Source: Cryptosporangium minutisporangium
GTDB lineage: Bacteria > Actinomycetota > Actinomycetes > Mycobacteriales > Cryptosporangiaceae
Reading direction: 5' to 3'
DNA: 64,000 bases
Assembly: GCF_039536245.1 (NCBI RefSeq)
Contig: NZ_BAAAYN010000033.1
Span: forward strand, 1 to 64,000
Part shown: positions 27,386-34,740 of the stretch, in pieces
Position numbering within the stretch: position 1 is the first letter of the stretch
Layout of the letters: each line of letters opens with the position of its first letter
Program-made: the position numbers and the translations under genes
The notes under the pieces: model-generated
What the model was told of the DNA's origin: nothing
What the model saw: the letters and a program-made list of their open reading frames with translations, nothing else
Databases searched by the model: none

Positions 27386-29469
27386 GGCGCCCCCTCCGAC
27401 CGCTGGGCCCCGTCTTCGGAGTGCGGTGGTGGCTCGGCGTGCGGTGTCCGCTCCAGGGCCGCCGAGGAGACCACATAGGCCCGCACTGGCTGCAACCGAC
27501 CCTTGACGGTCAGCTCTCCGAGCGAGTACCCGGTGACGTCCGGGCCGAGCTGCCGCATCGTCGCGTCCCCGACCACCACCTGACCGGGCTGGGCCAGCGT
27601 CTGCAGCCGGGCAGCGACGTTCACCGCGTCACCCATCGCGTTGAACCCCCGTAGTGTCTCGCTGCCGATGTTGCCGACCAGGGCGTCCCCGGTATTGATC
27701 CCCACCCGGAAGCGTGGCCAGCCGGGACGTCCGGCGGCGATCGAGTCCACCGCCGCCTGCAAGCCGATCCCCGCGCGCACCGCCCGCGCCGCGTGGTCGG
27801 CCTGCCGGGCGGGTGCGTTGAACAGAGCCAGCAGCGCGTCGCCGACGAACTGGACGACGGTGCCGCCGTTGTCGAGGATGCACGGCACCGCAACCCCGTG
27901 ATAGCGGTTGAGCATCGTCACGATCTCCGCGGGATCGACCTGCTCGGAGAAGGTCGTGAAGCCACGCAGGTCGGCGAAGAGCGCGGTGACCTCGACGATC
28001 GAGCCGCCGAGCGCGGCCTGCCCGGGGTCGGCGAGCAGCGACGCCGCGACGTCCGGCGACATGTACTGCCGGAACAGCGTGCTCAGCTCCGCGTAGAGCC
28101 GGGCGTTCTCCACCGCGATCGAGAGCTGGTTCGCGAGCGCTTCGGCGAGCGCGGTCCAGGTGTCCGAGTCGGCCCGGCCCGGCACTTCGACGACGCCCGC
28201 CACCCGGCCCTTCACGGTCAGCGGGAAGACGAGTCGATCGTCCTCCCGGTACGGACCGCGCGCGGCCAGCGCGTCCGGATCATAGGCGCGCCCCTCCACG
28301 TCCAGAACGCCGTTCGTGACCAGGCCGACCGACACCGGGCCGTAGGCCGGGCGCACCCGGGCCAGGACGTCCTGGAGCAGTTCCCGCTCGCCGAGACCGA
28401 CGCGCGCCCGCTCGCCGACCGCCACCAGCGCTCCGAGCAGTGTGGAGAGTTCGCGTTCGGCGGCGAGCGCAGCACCTGCCCGGTCGAGGACGACGGCCTG
28501 CCGCTCGGTCAGTCCGAACCGCTCGGCCAGCTGCGCCGCCAGCGGTTCGGCGGTGGCCCGGCCGCTGCGCTCCCGCTCGCGCAGCGCGGTCACGAGTTCT
28601 TCGAGCGCCGCCTCGTACTGCTCCCGCACGGCGCGGACGGCCGGCGCGAGCATCACCGCGTCGAACAGCCCGGCGCTCGACCCCTCGGTGCGGTACTGGA
28701 CGTAGGCGCTGTAGGCCACGAAACCGAACGCGAAGACCAGCAGCAGGTGCCACTCCCACCAGGACAGGTGCCACTTGTCGGCGAGTGTCACCGCGACCAT
28801 CGCCTCGGCCAGCAGGACGAATGCGGTGAGGATGCTCACCAGCACCGCAGCCGGAGCACGCCGGTGCATCCGGTAGTACCGCCAGGCAGCGAAGAGGTAC
28901 GCGCCGACGACCAGCAACGCGACGATCGCGAGTGGACCCTCGACGTCCCGGACCCGCGGCGGCGCGTTCAACGGCGGCAGGTCGAGCAGCGTCACGACGC
29001 CCCACCCGACCATCAGCGCGGTCAGCCCGCCCCAGAGCGGAACCCGCAGCGCCAGCACCCGGTCCGAGTTCAGCGGCAGCGCGGAGACCGCCGCGAACAC
29101 CGCGGAGATCGCCAGCCCGGTCGGCTGGGACAGGTCGAACCCGATGTTCGCGTGGTCGATCAGGACGAGCGGCGTGGCCAGCGCGTGCAGCAGCAGGAAT
29201 CCGGCCGACGACAGGAAGCAGAGAGAGACCAGGAACAGCCGGGCGTCCCGCCGGTTCAGCGCGGCCACGGTCATCGCGACGCCTGGCAGCAGGCTGATCG
29301 CCGCGACGACCAGGACCAGCCAGAAGTGGCTCGGCGGGTGGTGCCAGAGGACGTCCGCGCGCGGCTGCGCCAGCAGCAGCCAGAGCGCGGCGAGCGGAAC
29401 CAGGAGGTGCAGGGCCCAGACGGTCGCCCGCACGGGCTGCACCGTCGGGGGTAGACGCGGAACTGTCAT
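27382..29469 (-). CDS. Membrane-bound class III nucleotidyl cyclase with GAF domain
   Basis: 695 residues from ATG 29469, preceded by GGAGG. Residues about 17-260 hold several hydrophobic spans in a sensor-like membrane module. A helical linker leads to a GAF domain (about 365-455) and a cyclase homology domain (about 490-665). Metal-binding Asp500 (LFADLRGF) and Asp544 (FVGDALLALF) are present, as are the transition-state residues Asn617 and Arg621 (AVNVAAR). The purine-specifying pair, usually Lys/Asp or Lys/Thr, is Gln540 (VVQFVGD) and Asn610 (GFNAMGD), the pair I recall from mycobacterial Rv0386. It probably makes cAMP, but cGMP cannot be excluded. It overlaps the Crp gene by 4 bases. Confidence 0.9.
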   Translation of the reverse strand: MTVPRLPPTVQPVRATVWALHLLVPLAALWLLLAQPRADVLWHHPPSHFWLVLVVAAISLLPGVAMTVAALNRRDARLFLVSLCFLSSAGFLLLHALATPLVLIDHANIGFDLSQPTGLAISAVFAAVSALPLNSDRVLALRVPLWGGLTALMVGWGVVTLLDLPPLNAPPRVRDVEGPLAIVALLVVGAYLFAAWRYYRMHRRAPAAVLVSILTAFVLLAEAMVAVTLADKWHLSWWEWHLLLVFAFGFVAYSAYVQYRTEGSSAGLFDAVMLAPAVRAVREQYEAALEELVTALRERERSGRATAEPLAAQLAERFGLTERQAVVLDRAGAALAAERELSTLLGALVAVGERARVGLGERELLQDVLARVRPAYGPVSVGLVTNGVLDVEGRAYDPDALAARGPYREDDRLVFPLTVKGRVAGVVEVPGRADSDTWTALAEALANQLSIAVENARLYAELSTLFRQYMSPDVAASLLADPGQAALGGSIVEVTALFADLRGFTTFSEQVDPAEIVTMLNRYHGVAVPCILDNGGTVVQFVGDALLALFNAPARQADHAARAVRAGIGLQAAVDSIAAGRPGWPRFRVGINTGDALVGNIGSETLRGFNAMGDAVNVAARLQTLAQPGQVVVGDATMRQLGPDVTGYSLGELTVKGRLQPVRAYVVSSAALERTPHAEPPPHSEDGAQRSEGAP

Positions 29470-29618
29470 CGGTCCTCCGCTGTCGGGAAGGCGACAACCC
29501 CCGAAAGAGGACTGTGCGTACTTCTGCACGGACGCCAGGTGGCGGATGGTTGCACAGTGGAGAAGACCGGGGCACCAGACGCGTGGCCCAGACCGTTCCG
29601 CCCCCACCTGGAGACGTC

Positions 29619-30296
29619 ATGAGCCACCGAGGACCACTCCTCACCCTGCTGTCCGGAACCGTGGTCGCCGCCGTGCTGATGGTTGGCAGCTCGCAGGCGA
29701 CCACCAAGAGCGCCGACTCCTCGAACGCCGCCCAGGCGCCACCCGCCGCGGCTCCATCCCAGTCCAGTCCGGCACCGAGCACCATCCCCCCTTCTGCCAA
29801 CCCCTCGCCGAGCACGCCGGCGGCGACGGGCCGCAAGGCGGTGTTCGCCGGACGGGTGGAGAACGGTAAGGCGACGGTCGCGATCTCGGTGAAGGACGGC
29901 CAAGCGGTCGCGTACTTCTGCGACGGGGACCGCACCGAGGCGTGGATGCGCGGACCGGCCACCGGGGGAGACCTGGACCTGAAGGGCGCGCCGGGCGGCA
30001 CCCTCACCGGCACCTACGGACGGAACAAGGCGGCCGGCACGGTGACCGCAGGCGGGCAGCAGTTCAAGTTCGACGCGCCGCTGGTGACCTCGCCGTCCGG
30101 GGTCTACCGGGGTACCGCGACCATCCAGGGCGCCCGCGTCGTGGCCGGCTGGATCGTGCTGCCCGACGGCACCCAGGTCGGGGTGGCCGCGGTGGACGGC
30201 GTGCCGGAGCCGGCGCCCCCGATCGATCTGGACTCGAAGACCGCGACGGTCGACGGCGGCACCGTGGCCGTCAAAGAAGCCGAGCCGGCGTCCTGA
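29619..30296 (+). CDS. Secreted protein of unknown function
   Basis: 225 residues. A signal peptide (about 1-27, LLTLLSGTVVAAVLMVGSS) is followed by a 40-residue Pro/Ser/Ala linker and a beta-rich domain (about 70-220): KAVFAGRVENGKATVAISVK, DGQAVAYFCDGDRTEAWMRG, GGTLTGTYGRNKAAGTVTAG. A single Cys lies in YFCDGD. I do not recognise the fold; it could be a small beta-barrel. The ATG at 29619 is preceded by GGAG. It leads the three-gene group with the multi-span protein at 30321 and the Rieske lipoprotein at 31349, 24 bases upstream of the former. It is divergent from the cyclase. Confidence 0.75.
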   Translation: MSHRGPLLTLLSGTVVAAVLMVGSSQATTKSADSSNAAQAPPAAAPSQSSPAPSTIPPSANPSPSTPAATGRKAVFAGRVENGKATVAISVKDGQAVAYFCDGDRTEAWMRGPATGGDLDLKGAPGGTLTGTYGRNKAAGTVTAGGQQFKFDAPLVTSPSGVYRGTATIQGARVVAGWIVLPDGTQVGVAAVDGVPEPAPPIDLDSKTATVDGGTVAVKEAEPAS

Positions 30297-30320
30297 CCAC
30301 CCACTGCTGAAGGAGAAGTC

Positions 30321-31181
30321 ATGACCGGCTGGGACGACGAGCCCGACGACAAGCCCACACGACGCTTTCCCACCTACCCGCCGCCTCCGTCGGGCAACTA
30401 CCCGCCCGCGGACGCTCCCACGGCGCCGTACGGGCAGCCCGGCGGTTACCCGCCCGGGAACGCCCCGTACCCGGCGCCGGGTGGTTACCCGCCGGGGGAC
30501 GCTCCGACCGCGCCGTTCGCGGCGCCGCCCCCTCCCGCCGCCGACCCCTACGGCGCGAACCCGTATCCGGACGACCCCTACGCCCCGACCGACCGGTACG
30601 CCGCACCGCTGGCCGCCACCGCCCAGGCGTCCGCGCCGCCGTCTCCGGCCTCCGCCGGCACCGTGACGAAGCTGATCGTGCCGCTCGCGATCGGCGCCGG
30701 GGTCGCGGTGGTCCTCGGTGTCTACGGCAAGGTGCACACCCCCACCGGCATCGCGGTGAGCGTCGCCGGTTTCTCCGGACCGCTGACCGTCAAGGTCTGG
30801 CTCGCCACCCTCGCCATCGTGTTCGCGGTCTTCCAGCTCGTCACCGCGCTCGCGATGTGGGGGCGGCTGCCGATCCGCGGCTCCTGGGTCAGCCCCGCCC
30901 ACCGGTGGTCTGGTCGGATCGCGTTCGTGCTGACGATCCCGGTCGTCGTCCACTGCCTCTACGCTCTCGGGTTCGCCGACTACAGCACACGAGTGCTCGC
31001 CCACTCCCTGCTGGGCTGCCTCTTCTTCGGGGTGTTCACGACGAAGATGCTCGTGCTGACGAAGCAGGGCCTGGCCGGTTGGGTCCTCCCGCTGTTCGGG
31101 GGCCTGGTCTTCGCCACGCTGGTCGGAGTCTGGGCGACGTCCGCGCTCTGGTTCTTCAGCACGTCCGGTTTCCAGTTCTGA
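30321..31181 (+). CDS. DUF6529-like multi-span membrane protein
   Basis: 286 residues. The first 110 are a disordered Pro/Gly/Tyr segment with repeats (GGYPPGNAPYPAPGGYPPGD). About five membrane helices follow between 112 and 280. Histidines lie in or near helices (HTPTG, SPAHRWSGR, VVHCLYAL, LAHSLLG), a pattern that could ligate b-type heme as in cytochrome b561-like proteins. The family (which I place as DUF6529) has no settled function. GGAG lies 8 bases before the ATG. The gene is sandwiched between a secreted protein and a Rieske iron-sulfur lipoprotein, so an electron-transfer role at the membrane outer face is a reasonable guess. Confidence 0.75.
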   Translation: MTGWDDEPDDKPTRRFPTYPPPPSGNYPPADAPTAPYGQPGGYPPGNAPYPAPGGYPPGDAPTAPFAAPPPPAADPYGANPYPDDPYAPTDRYAAPLAATAQASAPPSPASAGTVTKLIVPLAIGAGVAVVLGVYGKVHTPTGIAVSVAGFSGPLTVKVWLATLAIVFAVFQLVTALAMWGRLPIRGSWVSPAHRWSGRIAFVLTIPVVVHCLYALGFADYSTRVLAHSLLGCLFFGVFTTKMLVLTKQGLAGWVLPLFGGLVFATLVGVWATSALWFFSTSGFQF

Positions 31182-31289
31182 ACTTTCTCCCGCGCGCAGA
31201 CGTGAACTCCGTGGACGTGGCGTCCCGGCTGTGAAGATGTGAAGTGATCTGGCCGAGGGGCGCCGCGTGGCATGGGACTGTGCTATTGA

Positions 31290-31327
31290 TTGAGCACTCA
31301 ACTACTACATAGATCTACTACACAGAT
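31290..31327. promoter_or_regulatory. AT-rich control region before the Rieske gene
   Basis: TTGAG-CA-CTCAA (31290-31301) is an inverted repeat. It is followed at once by two tandem 13-base repeats, CTACTACATAGAT and CTACTACACAGAT (31302-31327), in a strikingly AT-rich patch. The ribosome binding site GAGGAG and ATG 31349 follow 10 to 20 bases later. Likely a promoter with an operator, so the Rieske gene may have its own control. Confidence 0.45.
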
Positions 31328-31348
31328 ACCAAGGCCCGAGGAGAACGC

Positions 31349-31843
31349 ATGGATCACGAGACCCAGACTCGGCAGGAGCGCTTCACCCGCGGGCTGCTGA
31401 ACCGGCGAACGGTGCTGGCCAGTGCCGGCGCGGTGGGGGTGACCGTACTTGCCTCCGCCTGCTCGACCTACGGCGACAACTCCAACGAAGCCGCCGCGCC
31501 CCCGGCGTCCAGCGCGGCCGCCCCCAGCGCCGGTGCCACCACCGGTGAAGCTCCCGCCGCCGACGCGCTCGCCCAGGTCGCCGACATCCCGGTAGGCGGC
31601 GGCAAGATCTTCGAGGAGGCCGGCGTGGTGATCACCCAGCCCGAGGCCGGCACGATCAAGGCGTTCTCGAACGTCTGCACCCACCAGGGCTGCAAGGTGA
31701 ACAAGGTCGAGACGACGATCGACTGCCCCTGCCACGCGAGCAAGTTCTCGATCAGCGACGGCTCACCGACCGCAGGCCCGGCCAAGAAGCCGCTGCCGGA
31801 GAAGCAGGTCACCGTCAACGGCGACGCGATCACGCTGGCCTGA
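31349..31843 (+). CDS. Rieske [2Fe-2S] lipoprotein
   Basis: 164 residues. The N-terminus has a twin-arginine-like pair (LLNRRTVLASAGAVG, Arg19-Arg20) and a lipobox ending at Cys38 (LASACS), so it is probably folded and exported by Tat and then lipid-anchored. After an Ala/Pro linker the Rieske domain has Cys110-Thr-His112 and Cys126-x-x-His129 (VCTHQGC, DCPCHASKF) for the 2Fe-2S cluster, with Cys115 and Cys128 for the stabilising disulfide. The domain is the compact 90-residue form, not the cytochrome bc1 subunit with its membrane helix. It follows the DUF6529-like protein after 167 bases with its own AT-rich control region. Confidence 0.93.
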   Translation: MDHETQTRQERFTRGLLNRRTVLASAGAVGVTVLASACSTYGDNSNEAAAPPASSAAAPSAGATTGEAPAADALAQVADIPVGGGKIFEEAGVVITQPEAGTIKAFSNVCTHQGCKVNKVETTIDCPCHASKFSISDGSPTAGPAKKPLPEKQVTVNGDAITLA

Positions 31844-31945
31844 GGCCGACGTTCGTACCGGGTCCGTCGCTCGCGTGGGCTGGCGTTGGCGGCGACCTCC
31901 GGTACAGCGCGAACCCCCTTCGGCGGAAGGCAGTACGTTCACTAG

Positions 31946-32941
31946 GTGGACCTCGACGCCTACGTGGCCGAGCACCAGGGGGAGTGGGAGCGGCTCGAGC
32001 AGCTGCTCCGTCGGCGACGCCTCACCGGTACCGAGAGCGACGAGCTGATCGCGCTCTACCAGCGGGCCGCCACGCACCTCTCCGCGGTGCAGAGCCGCGC
32101 TCCCGATCCGGCGCTGGTCGGGCGGCTCTCCCGCCTGGTCGCTCGGGCCCGCGCGGCCGTGACCGGCAGCAGCGCGCCGTCCTGGCTGACCTTCGCCCGG
32201 TTCTTCACGGTGGGCTTCCCGGTCGCCGTGTACCGGGCGTGGCCGTGGTGGTGCGGCGTCGCCACCGCCTTCTCGGCGGTGACGTTCGGACTGATCGCGT
32301 GGTTCGGGACCCATCCGGAACTCGCCGCGCAGCTGGGGCCGGAGCCGGCGATCAAGCAGTTGGTCGAGAAGGATTTCGCCAACTACTACTCGGAGTACCC
32401 GGCGCAGGACTTCGCCGCCCAGGTGTGGACCAACAACGCTCAGCTCGCCGCGATCTGCTTGTTCTCGGGCGTGCTGATCCTGCCGGTCCTCTACGTGCTC
32501 GTGCAGAACGCGCTCAGCGTCGGCGCGATCGGCGGCGTGATGGTGGCGTACGGCAAGGCGGACATCTTCTTCGGGCTGATCACGCCGCACGGCTTGCTGG
32601 AGCTGACCGCGGTCTTCGTCGCGGCCGGCGCCGGCCTCCGGATCGGCTGGGCGTGGATCGCCCCCGGCCGCGGCCGCACCCGGGCTCAGGCGCTCGCCGA
32701 GACCTGCCGCGCGGCCGTGCTCATCGCGCTCGGGCTCGTCGTCGTGCTGGCGATCTCCGGCGTCATCGAAGCGTTCGTCACGCCGTCCGGACTGCCCACC
32801 GCCGCCCGGATCGCGATCGGCGTCGCAGCGTTCGCAGGCTTCCTGACGTACGTGGTCGTGCTCGGTCGCCGCGCTGCGCGCGCCGGCGAGACCGGGGACC
32901 TCGCGATGGCTGAGCGCGGCGATCTGGCTCCCACCGTGTAA
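31946..32941 (+). CDS. SpoIIM (stage II sporulation protein M) family membrane protein
   Basis: 331 residues. A soluble N-terminus (DLDAYVAEHQGEWERLEQLL, about 1-60) is followed by about five membrane helices (from about 105 to 310), with the family segment near FSGVLILPVLYVLVQNALSVGAIGGVMVAYGK. In Bacillus SpoIIM takes part in engulfment; in actinobacteria the gene normally sits beside an RDD gene and the MoxR/DUF58 cluster and its role is unknown. Here that cluster lies from 34741 on, separated by minisatellites and an adenosine deaminase-like gene, and no RDD gene is seen. The GTG start is the family-typical V/M-D-L-D-A. Confidence 0.85.
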   Translation: MDLDAYVAEHQGEWERLEQLLRRRRLTGTESDELIALYQRAATHLSAVQSRAPDPALVGRLSRLVARARAAVTGSSAPSWLTFARFFTVGFPVAVYRAWPWWCGVATAFSAVTFGLIAWFGTHPELAAQLGPEPAIKQLVEKDFANYYSEYPAQDFAAQVWTNNAQLAAICLFSGVLILPVLYVLVQNALSVGAIGGVMVAYGKADIFFGLITPHGLLELTAVFVAAGAGLRIGWAWIAPGRGRTRAQALAETCRAAVLIALGLVVVLAISGVIEAFVTPSGLPTAARIAIGVAAFAGFLTYVVVLGRRAARAGETGDLAMAERGDLAPTV

Positions 32942-33075
32942 TTACGCCGCCCGGCGAACCACCGCAACCCATGCCCGCTCCTGCATCGGTGGTCTCCGAC
33001 GCGCTCCTCGCGTCCCCCGTCACCGCTGCCTGTCCGAATCCGATCTGCGGCGCCCCTGGTCACCTGCTCGCCGCC

Positions 33076-33150
33076 AGCCTGCGGTCGCCCAGCCTGCGGT
33101 CGCCCAGCCTGCGGTCGCCCAGCCTGCGGTCGCCCAGCCTGCGGCGCCCG
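33076..33150. repeat. 15-bp minisatellite, five copies
   Basis: AGCCTGCGGTCGCCC is repeated at 33076, 33091, 33106, 33121 and 33136, the last copy with changes. The first four are identical. Because the period is a multiple of three all frames stay open on both strands, producing spurious frames; no gene is supported here. Confidence 0.95.
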
Positions 33151-33234
33151 TTGGGTGTGGCCGCCCATGGTTGGCGCGCTTTCCGGGTGGCGCTTGAGGT
33201 GGTTGTCGCGCATTCCGTGCCATGACACTCAAAG

Positions 33235-33465
33235 CGCCACATCCATCCGAGCGGGCACCCGGAAACGGCGACATTCATCCGGGCGAGCGCCCGGAAACCC
33301 CGACACCCATCCGGGCCGCACCCGGAAACGATGACATCCATCCGGACGGCACCCGGAGACGATGACATCCATTCGGACGGCACCCGGAGACGGCGACAGC
33401 TATCGGGACAAGCACCCGGAATCGGCGACATCCATCTCGGCGGCCCCCGGAAATAGCGACAACCA
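33235..33465. repeat. 31-bp imperfect tandem repeat, about eight copies
   Basis: Units begin near 33235, 33266, 33298, 33329, 33360, 33391, 33423 and 33454, with period 31 or 32. The consensus is roughly CGNNGACATCCATCCGGNC followed by GGCACCCGGAAA. Because the period is not a multiple of three, a repeated protein is not being encoded. There are no unique spacers, so it is not CRISPR. It fills the gap between SpoIIM and the deaminase gene together with the 15-bp array. Confidence 0.9.
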
Positions 33466-33621
33466 AGCCCGCCGACGGCGTTCCACGTTCTCAGCGCTGG
33501 GCGCCACGCCCGGCCTGCCCGGTACGGCAACCATGTGTTTCACCGGTATCACGATGCGCCACTGCCGCTGGGCGGTCTAACGGGAGCGGCAACCTTGACA
33601 CGGTGGTGGTAAGGTCCGCCC

Positions 33622-34644
33622 ATGGTGAACCTGGAAGCGTTCGTCGCTGGTCTGCCCAAGGTCGAGCTGCACGTCCACCACGTGGGTTCGGCCTCCCCTC
33701 ACGCGGTGGCCGAGTTGGCTGCGCGGCACGCCGGCAACACTGCGGTGCCCGCCGACGTCGACGCGCTGGAGAAGTTCTTCGAGTTTCGCGACTTCGCCCA
33801 CTTCATCGAGGTCTACATCGCGGTCGCCGACCTCGTCCGTGACCCCGAGGACGTCCGCATCCTCACCTACGAGGTGGCCCGCGAACTGGCCCGGCAGCAG
33901 GTCCGGTACGCCGAGCTGACCGCGACGCCGTTCTCGCACACCATCCGTGGCATGGCCCCCGAGGCCTACTGCGAGGCCCTCGAGGACGCCCGCAGCGCCG
34001 CGCGCCGTGACTTCGGTCTCGAGCTGGTGTGGTGCTTCGACATCCCGGGCGAGGCCGGGATACCGGCCGCCGAGGACACGCTCAGGATCGCGCTGGACCA
34101 GCGTCCGGACGGGCTGGTCAGCTTCGGGCTCGGCGGTCCCGAGATCGGCGTCCCCCGCCCGCAGTTCAAGCCGTACTTCGACGCGGCGCGTGCAGCGGGC
34201 CTGCACTCGGTGCCGCACGCCGGGGAGACCACCGGCCCGGAGACGGTCTGGGACGCGATCCGGGAGCTGGGCGCCGAGCGGATCGGCCACGGCACCAGCG
34301 CGCTCGGCGATCCCGAGTTGGTGGCCCACCTCGCGGAGCACCAGATCCCGCTGGAGGTCTGCCCGACGTCGAACCTGCGCACGCGTGCGGTTCCGAGCCT
34401 CGCCGAGCACCCGCTGGCGGGCATGGTCGAGGCCGGCCTGTTCGTCACGATCAACTCGGACGACCCGCCGATGTTCGGCACCACGCTGGAGAACGAGTAC
34501 CTGGTCGCGGCGGAACTCCTGAAGCTCGACGCGGCGGGCGTCGCGGAGCTGTCCAAGGCGGGCGTCCGCGCCTCGTTCCTCTCGGATGCTCGGAAGAAGG
34601 AGCTGATCGCCGAGATCGACGCCTACACCGCCGTGAACGGCTGA
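33622..34644 (+). CDS. Adenosine deaminase-like protein (possibly aminodeoxyfutalosine deaminase)
   Basis: 340 residues of the adenosine deaminase superfamily. Metal and catalytic residues are present: His17-x-His19 (VELHVHHVGS), VSFGLGGPE, SVPHAGET, ERIGHGT, the EVCPTSN substrate loop, and TINSDDPPMF. The second His after HVH and the HVGSAS loop mark an actinobacterial subgroup that I recall as including Streptomyces enzymes linked either to adenosine or to aminodeoxyfutalosine (menaquinone synthesis). Sequence alone does not decide the substrate. It is alone on its strand between repeat arrays and a strong bidirectional terminator, inserted where SpoIIM and the DUF58 cluster usually adjoin. 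ATG 33622 is the natural start. Confidence 0.88.
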   Translation: MVNLEAFVAGLPKVELHVHHVGSASPHAVAELAARHAGNTAVPADVDALEKFFEFRDFAHFIEVYIAVADLVRDPEDVRILTYEVARELARQQVRYAELTATPFSHTIRGMAPEAYCEALEDARSAARRDFGLELVWCFDIPGEAGIPAAEDTLRIALDQRPDGLVSFGLGGPEIGVPRPQFKPYFDAARAAGLHSVPHAGETTGPETVWDAIRELGAERIGHGTSALGDPELVAHLAEHQIPLEVCPTSNLRTRAVPSLAEHPLAGMVEAGLFVTINSDDPPMFGTTLENEYLVAAELLKLDAAGVAELSKAGVRASFLSDARKKELIAEIDAYTAVNG

Positions 34645-34655
34645 CCGGACACGGC

Positions 34656-34705
34656 TTTCGGGAAGACCACCTCTCCAGCCGCTCCGAGAGGTGGCCTTCC
34701 CGAAA
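34656..34705. terminator. Bidirectional 20-bp terminator hairpin
   Basis: TTTCGGGAAGACCACCTCTC (34656-34675) pairs with 34686-34705 with one mismatch around a 10-base loop, between the convergent deaminase and DUF58 genes. The right arm (AGGTGG-C-CTTCCCGAAAA, 34689-34706) belongs to the same sequence family as repeats at 46415 and 61802-61940. Confidence 0.8.
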
Positions 34706-34740
34706 AACCCGCACGCGCGACGCCCCACGTGCGGTGGACG

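Noticed and set aside
29513-29530. Crp-type site between the cyclase and the secreted-protein gene (GTGC-N8-GCAC)
   Set aside because: The half-site spacing is two bases longer on each measure than TGTGA-N6-TCACA and the key A/T positions are wrong.
33235-33465. CRISPR-like array
   Set aside because: Units of 31 bases follow each other directly with no unique spacers, are poorly conserved, and no cas genes are near.
33060-33530. Repeat-containing minus-strand protein across the minisatellites
   Set aside because: The 31-bp period breaks any protein repeat, and codon use and start are unsupported.
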